Below, one piece after another: positions 9,901-18,631 of a DNA stretch of 64,000 nt. The DNA is from BD2-11 clade cluster bacterium bin43 (GTDB lineage: Bacteria; Gemmatimonadota; Gemmatimonadetes; Longimicrobiales; Gaopeijiaceae): the NCBI GenBank assembly GCA_002238605.1, contig MPMR01000003.1, positions 124,001 through 188,000 of the forward strand. Reading direction: 5' to 3'. Made by a program: the position numbers and the translations under genes. The notes under the pieces were generated by a model, which had not been told where the DNA came from, did no database searches, and saw nothing but the letters and a program-made list of their open reading frames with translations. The number at the start of each line of letters is the position of its first letter. Position 1 is the stretch's first letter.

Positions 9901-12900
9901 GCCCGCGCAGGGGAATCCGGTAGAGACGGAAGAGGGTTCCGGTGCCGGTGGTGTCGCGCACCAGGTAGGGGGAGGATCCGTCGAGTTCCACCAGGTAGCG
10001 CATGTAGCGCTCGTCGATGTCCAGATTGCCGTCCCCGTCCAGGTCTTCCGAGTCCGGACGTCCGTTGCCGCGGGTGCAGTTTACCCGGGGGTCGCCGATG
10101 CGGTAGACCACCGCCCGGGTCGCCAGGCACGCCTCGTCCCACAGCCCGCGCTGGTCGAGCTCGTCGCTCCAGATCTCGCCCCTGCGGGGGTCGGCTTCCT
10201 GGTCCAGGGCGCCCAGCCCCCACGCGTCCCCGCCCTCGCGGGTGCCGCCGGTAAGCCCGTTCCCGTCCACGAACAGCGCGTCCTCGCTCACCGTCCCCAG
10301 ATCGAAGACGAGGGTGAGCGCCTCGCCCCCCGCGATGTAGAGGTCGAGAAACTCGGTGCGCGTCAGGTCGAGGCCGGTGCTCGCGAGATTGGCAGTGATC
10401 GAGCGCCAGCGCCTGCGGTCGAAGTTGCCCCCGGCGGCGCCGTCGCCGACCCCGAACGTGAGCAGCAGCCCCGGCTCGCGGAACTCGTTGCCGGCGACGT
10501 TGATCTGCCGGTCGATGTCGTTGCGGGGGAGAAAGCCTTCGAAGACGCCCGTGCTGTCCCCGCTCTCCCCCTCCGTGATCCAGGTGTGCTGCCACTGAAG
10601 GGAGGCGATGTCGCCCGGCCCGAGCTCCGGCGGAAGCGCCTCGAGCGCCCCGTCCCGGAACAGCGGAGCGCTACCCAGGCGCCAGCCCGTGCTCAGGTTG
10701 GAGAGCGGCAGGTCGCTCGTGGAATCGAAGTCGTGCAGGTAGACGTCTCCCTCGATGTTCGGGCTGGGGAGGGAGAGGGCCATCTCGCCGTTCAGGCGCA
10801 GCCGCGATATGCCCGAGTGCGTCAGCCCCGGGATCCGGTCCAGCGCCCGGTCCAGCGCCGGCAGTTCCATGTCCATGCGCCCGTTCAGGCCGCCCAGGAG
10901 GATCGAAGCCGGCTCGACGCCGAGCTGAGGCCGCCGCAGGAGCCCCTTCTCGCGCTGGTACAGCCCCAGGAAGTTGAGTTCACCGACTTCCCCGAGCGCG
11001 TAGCCGGCGTTCATTCCGAAGACCGAGGTCGGGGCGATCTGAAAAAGCGCCTGCTGCTCCCAGGTGGCCCGCAGGTCTCCCTGCGGGTCGGTGGCGAAGA
11101 GGGTCTCCGCGTCGAGCAGCTGCACCTGTCCCATGTCGTAGTCGATGACGTAGTCGGTGCGCGCTTCGAGCGCGCGATCGCCGAAGAAGAGGCGCTCGCT
11201 GCCGTCACGGATGCCGAGCGCGCCCAGCGAGAAGGAGGAGATGAGCCCTTCGCTGCGCACGCGGAAGGGAATGGTGAGCCAGTAGAGCCCGGCGTTCTCA
11301 CGCTCGTAGGGATCGACCGCGTCGTAGATCTCGGGGTTGGCGTCCCCCGCCAGGATCTCGGAGGTCTCTTCGGCCGAAAGCCCCAGGGAATACACCGGGG
11401 GAGGCTCGGCGAAGGGCCGGAGGGTCGGGAAGACGATGAAGGTGCCCGAGACCGCGGGCTGCTCCTCGAAGTCGTCGGCGGCGGGCTTGTAGACGTAGGC
11501 GCGGTCGACGACGTCCACGGGGGACTCCTCGTCCAGCCCCAGGAGCTTCAGATAGGTGATGTCCTCCCCGCCGAGGCCCCGGGTGAAGGTCCTTCCCGCG
11601 CTCAGCTCGCCGACGGAGATGTCGAGCGAGACCGACGGGATCTCGACGTCGTTGGAGCCCGACACCCGGTAGACCTGGTGCATCTCCAGGTCCCAGGTGG
11701 GCCGGCCCGGCTGGTGGTTGGGTTCAGAGGCGCGCAGCAGCGAAAGACGGGGACGCCCTCCCTCGTTGTGAATGCGCTCCGGGTTGTAGTCGCCGATGGT
11801 GTCGCCGGCCGCGGTGACGTAGGTCACCGCCAGCATCTCGTCGCGGCGCAGCGGGCTCCGCAGTGCGATCCACAGGCCGCTCGGGTGGACGAAGTAGTCG
11901 ACGCCCGCCTGCAGGTAACGGAACCAACCGGACTCCGTCACCGTGTCCTCTCCGAGCGTGGCCGAGGCATCGGCCTGGATGTAGCCCTCCACCTGCTGGC
12001 GGGTGACGGGGTCGTTCTCGAAGCGGTAGAGCTGGATCGGTTCCGCCCCGGGGATCGCGGAGGAGGGCACCGTGCCGGGATCCGCCCCAAGGACGTCGAT
12101 GTGCGGGTAGTCGAAGAGGTTGCGCGGGTCGGCGAGGAAGAAGAACTGGCCACGCACGTAGTCGGCGTTATCGACCACGATGGTGTCCTCCTGGACGAAG
12201 GCGCGGTCGGTGCCCGCGCCCGCCAGGCGGAATTCCCGCGAGGACAGGTCGCCCCGCTGTTGCGCGAACACGGTCTCGAAGTCCAGCGGGCCCAGCTGGC
12301 CGGTGGCCCGCAGCCCGAAGTTGCCGGCCGGAATGCCCTCCGTCAGGAAGCGCGACTCCGGCAGCCCGAAGGTCACGTCCCCGACCTCGACGCCCTGGAG
12401 AATCTCGTCCTCCACTCCCTGATAGAAGACGTTGATGTTGTTGGTGGCGGAGAACTCGCGGGTCTGGTCGTAGTCGACGTTCACCACGATCCGTTCCGAG
12501 ATCGTGCCGCCCATCTGGACGCCGAACTGGAGTTCGGGCACGAGGCGGGGCAGGAGCCCCGGCTGGCACCCCAGCTGGATGCCGGCGTCACAGGGACGAA
12601 AGCGGGTCCAGTCGCCCCCGAACTCACCCCTGCCCCGGATGCGCACGTCCAGGTCCTGGAGCTCGATCGGCCCGGCCCCGGGGATGACGGCCGCCTCCGG
12701 CTCGGGAGGGAGTTCGGGGAGGAAGCCCACCGGCCCGGCGTCCGGCTCGTCCTCTTCCCGGGAAGGACGCGTGATTCTTCCCGCCAGGGACGCGCCCGGC
12801 CGAAGGAGCGACGCGGCGCCGGGGCCCGGCGGCCCGAGCACTGCGGGCCGCAACCACGGCGAGTCGGCGCCCGGCACGGGCTCGAACGCGACCGGGAAGA

Positions 12901-13147
12901 GGAGGGAGACGCGCGCCAGCCCGAGGGGGACCAGCACGGGCGGGGGGAGGGGCGCGGAGGCCAGCGGGCGCGGAGGCGGGAAAAGCCCCCGCCATTCCAC
13001 CGCGTCCGGCCCCGCAGCCTGGGCGGCGGCCGCCGCCGGCGTGAGCAGCCCGCACGCCAGCAGCGCCGCGGCAGCCCGCCGCGTCAGCCGGCCGGGACCA
13101 CGGGCCCGCGGCCGGTGTACGGTGCGAGTTGAGGGAGGCTCGCTCAA
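6986..13147 (-). CDS. sprA: SprA/Sov-like giant outer-membrane protein (type 9 secretion translocon family)
   Basis: A 2053-residue protein with an N-terminal signal-like segment (about 22-43) and a long beta-rich body ending in an aromatic strand (QFQIGFWGQFVYNAGG). The segment near residues 205-290 (VNVDYDQTREF, NNINVFYQGVEDEILQGVEV, GDVTFGLPES, then LDFETVFAQQRG) follows the conserved N-terminal pattern of SprA, the barrel through which Bacteroidota export type 9 substrates. It is somewhat shorter than typical SprA (about 2400 residues). The start is taken as TTG, only 24 bases from the divergent lptF start, and is uncertain. No PorV, GldK-N or other type 9 parts occur in the window. Confidence 0.85.
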   Translation of the reverse strand: MSEPPSTRTVHRPRARGPGRLTRRAAAALLACGLLTPAAAAAQAAGPDAVEWRGLFPPPRPLASAPLPPPVLVPLGLARVSLLFPVAFEPVPGADSPWLRPAVLGPPGPGAASLLRPGASLAGRITRPSREEDEPDAGPVGFLPELPPEPEAAVIPGAGPIELQDLDVRIRGRGEFGGDWTRFRPCDAGIQLGCQPGLLPRLVPELQFGVQMGGTISERIVVNVDYDQTREFSATNNINVFYQGVEDEILQGVEVGDVTFGLPESRFLTEGIPAGNFGLRATGQLGPLDFETVFAQQRGDLSSREFRLAGAGTDRAFVQEDTIVVDNADYVRGQFFFLADPRNLFDYPHIDVLGADPGTVPSSAIPGAEPIQLYRFENDPVTRQQVEGYIQADASATLGEDTVTESGWFRYLQAGVDYFVHPSGLWIALRSPLRRDEMLAVTYVTAAGDTIGDYNPERIHNEGGRPRLSLLRASEPNHQPGRPTWDLEMHQVYRVSGSNDVEIPSVSLDISVGELSAGRTFTRGLGGEDITYLKLLGLDEESPVDVVDRAYVYKPAADDFEEQPAVSGTFIVFPTLRPFAEPPPVYSLGLSAEETSEILAGDANPEIYDAVDPYERENAGLYWLTIPFRVRSEGLISSFSLGALGIRDGSERLFFGDRALEARTDYVIDYDMGQVQLLDAETLFATDPQGDLRATWEQQALFQIAPTSVFGMNAGYALGEVGELNFLGLYQREKGLLRRPQLGVEPASILLGGLNGRMDMELPALDRALDRIPGLTHSGISRLRLNGEMALSLPSPNIEGDVYLHDFDSTSDLPLSNLSTGWRLGSAPLFRDGALEALPPELGPGDIASLQWQHTWITEGESGDSTGVFEGFLPRNDIDRQINVAGNEFREPGLLLTFGVGDGAAGGNFDRRRWRSITANLASTGLDLTRTEFLDLYIAGGEALTLVFDLGTVSEDALFVDGNGLTGGTREGGDAWGLGALDQEADPRRGEIWSDELDQRGLWDEACLATRAVVYRIGDPRVNCTRGNGRPDSEDLDGDGNLDIDERYMRYLVELDGSSPYLVRDTTGTGTLFRLYRIPLRGPRAINPGGMFNDGDFRAVKHLRLTVTGNAEGAAVLARMRLVGSRWVKRAGEGVLTGMAGDDPGTGGTIEVSPVGAVEVGAAYHPPPGVVEQLDDPTIALGAQGVEFSEKALGLTYRGLPPGERTEVYHRFPQRPRNFLTYRQARIWALARSGDWGMDRPTFFFLKVGSDEDNFYLYRTRLEPAVDPDGIRGEDWLPEILVDFNRWLELRSEAERRLIEDPPPAGAPALVVWSADSTYAVVLQDRARAPNLSQVRELSLGVWNEGHFPDDGEVWVNDFRLSNAVTDRGLASHLNLDLNASDFMTTRVSVSDRGALFRQLEGDPSYQRDQQWTANSTLQLSRFTPASWGIELPLNVSHTSSGQDPTFLLRSDIRADRLEGLRKVAFDRTRVGVSFRKRTPSANPWAAIFLDGLSARAGYSSSQSATATSESDSRVVDARVGYDRALEPRTLPVVPGFLGDVVRALLPESLEERVLASRLRWSPERIGFGASYANQRNQTLRYEQILRLPADSSATRTRSPRRGLDTDARVIFRPFESVTATTDFTSTRDLLAPDLAVRDPAVRPLLARERWSPGGVDLGWETNRRLRTNMRWGPRPADWLQWTLTWTTTYNSDRNATLVRRQIVEADTLRDLQRNVGGQRSASASVIFDPGTLARGGPARPGATDAPPQGTMRRIAGAFSPFTVNWQDGITSRFNREVLDPDVRYQFGLNDLEGFRVVDGTTAATLVDRNGWAMGSGLTLLPGITANVDYSVTDIATFDTRSDRASNTRSWPNLVLRASSIPLPPFVQPVVERLTVNSGYRVDTRRLSFGTGAQQQRLQEDATIPLDVSVRWGGGFSSSYRTTMTRGEGTDPTGDTRRRRNTHVFTMSGSFTPPGELGARLERPIQASLRYNQAGQSDCRITSGNDECVPFVDQSNATFNLTLDTVVSELQIGFQASYTNRQSNIGQRLGSTQFQIGFWGQFVYNAGGFAGLP

Positions 13148-13171
13148 CGCCCAACCCGCAACCGGCTACGG

Positions 13172-14596
13172 ATGAACATTCTCACGCGCTATCTGATCCG
13201 GGCGCACGTGGCGCCGTTCTTCTTCTCGCTCACTGTGCTCACCGGCCTCTTCTTCCTCAATCTGGTCGCCCTGCGGATGGGCGCGCTGATGGGCAAGGGA
13301 CTGCCGTGGCAGGTCTATGCGGAGTTCATGCTTCTCTCGCTCCCTCACACGCTCGCGCTCACCATTCCGATGTCGGTGCTCGTGGCCGTGCTCTACGCCT
13401 TCTCGGAACTCACGGAGGCCAACGAGATCACCGCGATGTCCGCCGGCGGCGTGCGCCCCGCGCGGATTCTGGTTCCCCTGCTCACCGCGGGCACAATCAC
13501 GGCCGCCCTGGTCTTCGTGCTGCACGACCGCGTGCTCCCCGAATCCAATCATCGCCTCAAGAACCTCATGGTCGACGTCCAGGGAAAGAGCCCCACGTTC
13601 CGCCTGCGCGAGCAGGTGATCAACGAGATCCAGGCCGTCAACGGCGCCACCCGCTACTTCCTGCAGGCACACAGCATCGATCCGCTGACCAATGAACTCG
13701 AGGATGTCACCATCTTCGACGTTAGCGAATACGACCAATATCGCACCATCTATGCCAACCGGGGCACGATGGCGTTCGACGAGAGCGGCACCGATCTCTT
13801 TCTGACGCTCTTCGACGGCCACGCCTACGAGGTGAGCGACATGCGGCCGTCCGGCTTCCGGCAGCTGGCCTTCGCCAGACAGATCATCCCCATGCGCGGA
13901 ATCGCGGACGTGCTGGAGCGCAGCGACAGCGAACAGCGCGGGGACCGGGAGATGTCCACGGCCATGCTCGCGGAGGAGGTGCGCAAGGCCCGCGAAGAGC
14001 TGGCTGAGGTGCGGAGCGCCAGCCTCGCGCGCTCACGGGGCGCGATGCGCGAAGCCCTGGGACTCGAGGCGGTCGAGGGAGCGGAGATCGACGATCTGCT
14101 GCCCCCCGGAGCGCTCGAAAGCCAGCGCCGCATCATCGGCGACCTGGGGCTGACCCCGCCGGACCAGCTTACGGAGGCGATCGCCGCCAACCTGCGCACC
14201 AACGCCGTGCGCGAGGAAGGGCTCCTGCTCGCCGAGAACCGGTATCGCGTGGAGTTCCACAAGAAGTGGGCGATCGCCACCGCGTGCTTCATCTTCGTGC
14301 TCGTGGGGGCCCCTCTGGCGATCCGCTTTCCCCGGGGCGGGCTCGGCACCGTGATCGTGCTCTCCGGCGGCATCTTCGCCATCTACTGGACGACGCTGAT
14401 CGGGGGCGAGTCGCTCGCCGACCGGGGCCATCTGGAGCCGAACGTAGCCATGTGGATCTCGAACGTCATCTTCCTGGTCGCCGGCATCCGGCTGGCCTCG
14501 CGCATGGGACGCGCCGTCTCCGCGCCTCGAGATTCGGGCCAGGGCGGCATCCGGCGACTGCTGGTCAACCGGTTCGGCGGGAGCGCGGACGCATGA
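13172..14596 (+). CDS. lptF: LPS export permease LptF
   Basis: One of the two inner-membrane permease subunits of the LptB2FG transporter, which extracts lipopolysaccharide and passes it to the periplasmic bridge. The N-terminus (MNILTRYLIRAHVAPFFFS) and the coupling-helix area near SELTEANEITAMSAGGV are characteristic. There are three N-terminal membrane helices, a large periplasmic beta-jellyroll region (about 110-350, with a charged insertion around 250-330) and three C-terminal helices. It overlaps lptG by four bases (ATGA), so the two are translated together. Transcription diverges from the sprA-like gene. Confidence 0.92.
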   Translation: MNILTRYLIRAHVAPFFFSLTVLTGLFFLNLVALRMGALMGKGLPWQVYAEFMLLSLPHTLALTIPMSVLVAVLYAFSELTEANEITAMSAGGVRPARILVPLLTAGTITAALVFVLHDRVLPESNHRLKNLMVDVQGKSPTFRLREQVINEIQAVNGATRYFLQAHSIDPLTNELEDVTIFDVSEYDQYRTIYANRGTMAFDESGTDLFLTLFDGHAYEVSDMRPSGFRQLAFARQIIPMRGIADVLERSDSEQRGDREMSTAMLAEEVRKAREELAEVRSASLARSRGAMREALGLEAVEGAEIDDLLPPGALESQRRIIGDLGLTPPDQLTEAIAANLRTNAVREEGLLLAENRYRVEFHKKWAIATACFIFVLVGAPLAIRFPRGGLGTVIVLSGGIFAIYWTTLIGGESLADRGHLEPNVAMWISNVIFLVAGIRLASRMGRAVSAPRDSGQGGIRRLLVNRFGGSADA

Positions 14597-15705
14597 GGCT
14601 CCTCGACCGCCTCGTCGCGACCAGTTTCCTCCGCATCTTCGTGGCCTTCGTGGCCGCCGTGCCCCTCCTGTTCGTGATCGGCGACCTCACCGAGAACATC
14701 GACGAGTACCTCGACCGAGGGCTCCCGATGGCGGAGGTCCTGCGGGCCTACGGATTCCAGATGCTCCAGTTCGTGTTCTGGTCCTTTCCGATGGCGACCC
14801 TGATCGGGGCCGTCTTCACCATTCACGCCATGACCGTGCACCGGGAGATCGTGGCCGCCAAGGCGGGCGGCATCTCCTTCCATCGGCTGGCGGTGCCGGT
14901 GCTGGCCCTGGGCGTCGCGCTCGCCGGGGTGTCGTTCTACATCAGCGACATCGTGCCCCGCGCCAATCGCGCCGCCTTCGACATCCTCGAGGAACGCAAC
15001 TTCAGCCGGGACTGGCGCATCAACTTCGTGTACCAGACCGAGGAGGGGCACAGCCTTTCCGTGCGGCGCCTGACCGTGATGGCCGGCGAGCTGCAGGAAG
15101 TGGTGCTGGAGCACCGCCCGGTTACCGCGGAGCCCGGCTCGGGACCCTCCCTGCACGCGGTCGCGGACCGTGCCTATTTCAATGACGAGTCGGGCTGGAC
15201 CTTCAGCGACGGCTACGTGCGACGCCTGCTCCCGGATGCCCGCGAACAGACCTATCGGTTCGGCAGCATGAAGACGCGCGGGTTCTCGGAACGTCCGGAC
15301 GAGCTGCTCGAGGCATCCCGCTCCGGCAACCGCATGTCCGACGCCCAGAACGACCGCCTGGCCCAGATGACGCGCGCGGACATCGACCGGCAGGTGGGGA
15401 TCATCGAGCGCAGCGGGGGAAGCGCCTCCGAGTACCTCGTCGAGCGCGAACAGCGCAGCGCGCTCGCCCTCGCCACGTTCGTCATGGTCCTCTTCGGCCT
15501 GCCCCTCGGGACCTCCTCCCAGCGCGGGAGCGCGGCCTACGGCGCCGGCGTGTCGATCGCCTCCATCACCCTGTACCTGATCCTCTTCCGGGTTCTGGGG
15601 GCGGCGGCGGGCGCAGGGGTCTTCTCACCCACCCTCGCGGCGTGGACCCCCAACGCCGTGTTCCTGGCGATGGGCGCGTTTCTGATGTTTCGCGTGCGAA
15701 CGTAG
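14593..15705 (+). CDS. lptG: LPS export permease LptG
   Basis: Partner permease of LptF in the lipopolysaccharide exporter. The 370-residue product starts MRLLDRLVATSFLRIF and has three N-terminal membrane helices, a coupling motif near TVHREIVAAKAGGISF, a periplasmic beta domain and three C-terminal helices. The ATG overlaps the lptF stop, which fixes the start; a longer open frame upstream lies wholly inside lptF. The last codons overlap a short tandem repeat and a terminator-like hairpin follows. Confidence 0.92.
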   Translation: MRLLDRLVATSFLRIFVAFVAAVPLLFVIGDLTENIDEYLDRGLPMAEVLRAYGFQMLQFVFWSFPMATLIGAVFTIHAMTVHREIVAAKAGGISFHRLAVPVLALGVALAGVSFYISDIVPRANRAAFDILEERNFSRDWRINFVYQTEEGHSLSVRRLTVMAGELQEVVLEHRPVTAEPGSGPSLHAVADRAYFNDESGWTFSDGYVRRLLPDAREQTYRFGSMKTRGFSERPDELLEASRSGNRMSDAQNDRLAQMTRADIDRQVGIIERSGGSASEYLVEREQRSALALATFVMVLFGLPLGTSSQRGSAAYGAGVSIASITLYLILFRVLGAAAGAGVFSPTLAAWTPNAVFLAMGAFLMFRVRT

Positions 15706-15752
15706 CAACGCGCGTGCGAACGGCAGGAACGCGCGTGCGAATGCAGGAGCGG
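15692..15752. repeat. Three tandem ~20-bp repeats across the lptG stop codon
   Basis: Three imperfect copies of a 20-21 bp unit, each starting GCGTGCGAA, begin at 15692, 15712 and 15733. The first copy encodes the last residues and the stop of lptG; the other two are non-coding. The array probably arose by slippage duplication of the gene end. No function can be assigned. Confidence 0.7.
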
Positions 15753-15776
15753 GTTCGCATATGCACCTGGGAAAAC

Positions 15777-15808
15777 AGCCCCGGAAGGGGTTCGTCCCTC
15801 CCGGGGCT
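15777..15808. terminator. Hairpin between converging genes
   Basis: Inverted repeat with an 8-bp perfect GC-rich stem (AGCCCCGG / CCGGGGCT) extended by imperfect pairing around a short loop. It sits in the 141-bp gap between the convergent ends of lptG and the LVIVD-repeat gene. It has no clear T-run, so it is a plausible but not canonical intrinsic terminator. Confidence 0.5.
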
Positions 15809-15846
15809 GGCCGATGTGGCTTCGGGCCGCAGGGACCCGGGCCGAT

Positions 15847-17904
15847 TCAGCTGACCGGGCGATCCTTCGGCAGGATCTTGACCGACCACAGCCCCGAGTT
15901 GATGTCCGCGAAGAAGACGTTGCCCTTCCACGGCATCACGCCCCATGCGGCCGGAGCGTTGGGGATGTACCCGAGCGGATCGTGCGCCTTGAAGACCGAG
16001 ATCTCGCGTCCCTGGGTATACAGGTTCCCCATCAGGTCGCCGGAGATGTCCACCATCCGGAGGCCCCCCTCGTAGTAGGCCTCGTAGAGGATGTCGTCCT
16101 CGACCCACATGTTGTGGGTGCCGTACTCGGACACCTCGTAGCGCGCCACCATCTCGGGCGACTCGGGATCGGTGAAGTCCACGATCTGGATGTAGCCCGA
16201 GGTCGCCCGCGGATACCCGCCCCTGCCCGTCTCCGGGTCGTACTGGATCCTGTGGTCCGGACCGGTGCCCTCCCAGGCGAGCCCCTCGCGGCTGACGATC
16301 TCGTCGCCGGCGATGAGGTAGAACTTGCCGGTGGACTCCTGCAGGTAGGGGAACACGGCGTGCGTCTGGCCGGAGGGAAGCGGGATGTTGGTCACGAAGA
16401 CCGGGTTCTCGGGTGAGCCGCCCCAGCGGCCGTTGCCCACGTCGACGACGACGATGCCGTTCTCCCACTCCGCCGAGTAGGCGATGCCGTCGTGCACCCA
16501 GACGTCGTGCACGCGGCTGTCCGGATGGTCGTACTCGCCCGCGTAACGCGGGTTGTAGATGTCGGCCATGTCCAGGATGACGTACTTGTCGCCCGCGGAC
16601 AGGACGAAGAGGTGCTCGTTGGTGGCGAACATGTTGTGCACGCCGCCGGTCACGCCCTCGTCCCAGGTGGAGGCGATGGTGGGATGCGCCGGATTGGCCA
16701 GGTCGAGGATCACCACCCCGTTGCGGCGGTTGGAGGCGCCCTCGCGCGAGATGACGCCGTAGCGGCCGTCGGGAGACGCCTTGACGTCGTTGGTGGTGCG
16801 CGCGTCGACCATGATGGAGTCGGTCTTGACGATGTTGGCGGGGTCGGTGATGTCCCACACGAAGGTCACCCCGTTGCCCATCTTGGAGCCCGTGAGCGCG
16901 TAGTCGCGCCCGTCGACCCCTTCCCAGATCCACAGGTCGGTGGTGAAGACGCGCGATTCGCGTCCCTGCCCCACGATCTCGAGCTCCTGCACCGCGCCCC
17001 GGCGGCTGACCCGCACCGACTCGCGCGCCGACAGGTGGCCGGCGGTCGCGACCACCGTGTAGAGGCCCGGCCAGTCGGCCACGAAGCGGCCGTCGTCGAC
17101 CTGCCCCGGGCCGGCGGGCGCCACGATGCTGTCATCGGGCATGTAGGCGAGCGACCAGGTGACCGGCGCGCGCGGGACCTCGTTGCCGGCGTCGTCCAGT
17201 ACGTTGGCGGCAAACTCCACCACGTCGCCGGTGAGGAGGTCGGCGCCACCGCCGGTAAGCTGGAGGGAGGTGGCCGGGAAGGCCTCGATGGTGGGCTCCA
17301 CCTCCCCCCTCGTCCCCTCCACCGTGGCCGTCACGGTGACCGGGCCCGGGCGGTGGGCGGTTACGTTGCCGAACGCGTCGACCGAGGCCACCTCGGTGTC
17401 GGAGACCGACCAGGCCACCTCGGCGGTCGGGCGCGCCGACCCGTCCGCGTGCAGGGCGGTCGCCGTATAACGGACCGTCGTGCCGGCGTACAGCATGTGG
17501 TCGCCCGCATCCACCTCGACGGTCGCCACCTCCGGCCAGTCCACCACCACCGGAATGGTGAGCTGGGCCACCGGCGCGCCGCTGGCGGGCATCACCACCA
17601 TGGCGCGCACGTCGTACTGGCCGGCCTCGAAGGCCTCGATGTTGCCGTCGCGGATGCGCAGGGCCCTTCGCGGCGCGCTCACCCGGATGGGAATGTCCAC
17701 CGCCGCGCCCGCGGCGTCATAGGCGGTCACCCGGAGGGGCACGACATCCCCCACCCGCAGAGACAGTTCAGCGGGCTCGGCCTCCAGCCGGGTGACGACG
17801 GTGGGGTCGGGTTCGGGGGTCTGGGCGGCCAACTTCGCCGCCGAGGTGAGCGCGGGCGCCGTCAGGACGACGGCTACCGGGAGAATGAGCCGGAATAAAC
17901 GCAT
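15847..17904 (-). CDS. Secreted LVIVD-repeat protein with Ig-like domains
   Basis: A 685-residue exported protein with a signal peptide (about 1-28). The first half holds bacterial Ig-like (Big_2-type) modules, for example around residues 40-130 and 140-220 (TEVASVDAFGNVTAHRPG is typical). The second half has LVIVD beta-propeller repeats (GVVILDLANPAHP, YVILDMADIYNP, YIQIVDFTDPESP, GLRMVDISGD). Such proteins are cell-surface and usually of unknown ligand. The start ATG has a strong GGAGG ribosome site; the longer open frame upstream was rejected for that reason. It overlaps the upstream small lipoprotein gene by 31 bases. Confidence 0.85.
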   Translation of the reverse strand: MRLFRLILPVAVVLTAPALTSAAKLAAQTPEPDPTVVTRLEAEPAELSLRVGDVVPLRVTAYDAAGAAVDIPIRVSAPRRALRIRDGNIEAFEAGQYDVRAMVVMPASGAPVAQLTIPVVVDWPEVATVEVDAGDHMLYAGTTVRYTATALHADGSARPTAEVAWSVSDTEVASVDAFGNVTAHRPGPVTVTATVEGTRGEVEPTIEAFPATSLQLTGGGADLLTGDVVEFAANVLDDAGNEVPRAPVTWSLAYMPDDSIVAPAGPGQVDDGRFVADWPGLYTVVATAGHLSARESVRVSRRGAVQELEIVGQGRESRVFTTDLWIWEGVDGRDYALTGSKMGNGVTFVWDITDPANIVKTDSIMVDARTTNDVKASPDGRYGVISREGASNRRNGVVILDLANPAHPTIASTWDEGVTGGVHNMFATNEHLFVLSAGDKYVILDMADIYNPRYAGEYDHPDSRVHDVWVHDGIAYSAEWENGIVVVDVGNGRWGGSPENPVFVTNIPLPSGQTHAVFPYLQESTGKFYLIAGDEIVSREGLAWEGTGPDHRIQYDPETGRGGYPRATSGYIQIVDFTDPESPEMVARYEVSEYGTHNMWVEDDILYEAYYEGGLRMVDISGDLMGNLYTQGREISVFKAHDPLGYIPNAPAAWGVMPWKGNVFFADINSGLWSVKILPKDRPVS

Positions 17905-18311
17905 GGGACCTCCTTGCAGCGGGCACGACCAAGCTCGGCTTCCAGAATAGCGCGCGGGGGCCGGTCGTCGAAAGAAGCGATGGCCGATTTCGCGTTGCCC
18001 TCCGCCGCCGCGCCCGGCGCCATCGACAGAACAACGGGCATGTACCGGATGACGCCCTGATCGTTGATCGTCGCCAGGAGCTTGCCGTCGTGCCAGAACT
18101 CGACGGTATCGGTATCGGTGACGAAGGCATGGTAGCGCATGAACGCGCCGGCATATGTGGTGCGCCCCCGGATCGCCGCCGCCTCGCCGGGCGTGACCTC
18201 GACGCGATGCGCCGCCGCGACCGGGACGATGCGCCCCGGCCCTTCGCCGCGAGGCGTCGTTGACGGCGCGCAGCCGGCCAGCACCAGCATCAGGCACAAG
18301 CACCTGGTCAT
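17874..18311 (-). CDS. Small putative lipoprotein of unknown function
   Basis: A 145-residue protein with a lipoprotein signal (MTRCLCLMLVLAGC; lipobox Cys at 14). The start is supported by a GGAGG about 5 bases upstream. The body has no family I recognise; it includes a short beta-rich stretch (TDTVEFWHDGKLLATINDQG). Its 3' end overlaps the start of the LVIVD-repeat gene by 31 bases, so the two are probably co-translated and may act together at the cell surface. Confidence 0.6.
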   Translation of the reverse strand: MTRCLCLMLVLAGCAPSTTPRGEGPGRIVPVAAAHRVEVTPGEAAAIRGRTTYAGAFMRYHAFVTDTDTVEFWHDGKLLATINDQGVIRYMPVVLSMAPGAAAEGNAKSAIASFDDRPPRAILEAELGRARCKEVPCVYSGSFSR

Positions 18312-18631
18312 TCCGTACCTCCGGCAGCGCGCCGTCCGCGTCCCTGGCTCCGGGCAACCCGCCGCGGACTCCCCCAGCGCGGCCGACGTACCCCCTCTCC
18401 GCGCAACCCTACGCACGCCTGGCCGCTTCCGCCAGCGTTCACAGGTGGGCAGCGCCGGCCATGCCGCAGCCGGCTGGAGGACGCGGTCCTGGCCGCAATG
18501 CCACGCTCACGCGACGATCAGACGCCTTGCGACCAACGACTGGACACCGGATAGAATGATTGGACGCCAACGTCGTGTCGGGGAATGTCTGCCTCACATC
18601 CTGATCCTTTCGATCTCCGGACCGGAACCCC
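18312..18631. other. Divergent intergenic region
   Basis: A 320-bp gap between the leftward lipoprotein gene and the rightward M20 peptidase gene. It must hold both promoters, but no confident -35/-10 pair, operator or RNA structure could be picked out. Short open frames here lack ribosome sites. Confidence 0.5.

Noticed and set aside
8834-13132. 1432-residue open frame on the plus strand opposite the sprA-like gene
   Set aside because: It is the antisense shadow of a GC-rich gene; it has no domains or ribosome site and a Val/Arg/His-rich composition typical of mirrored codons.
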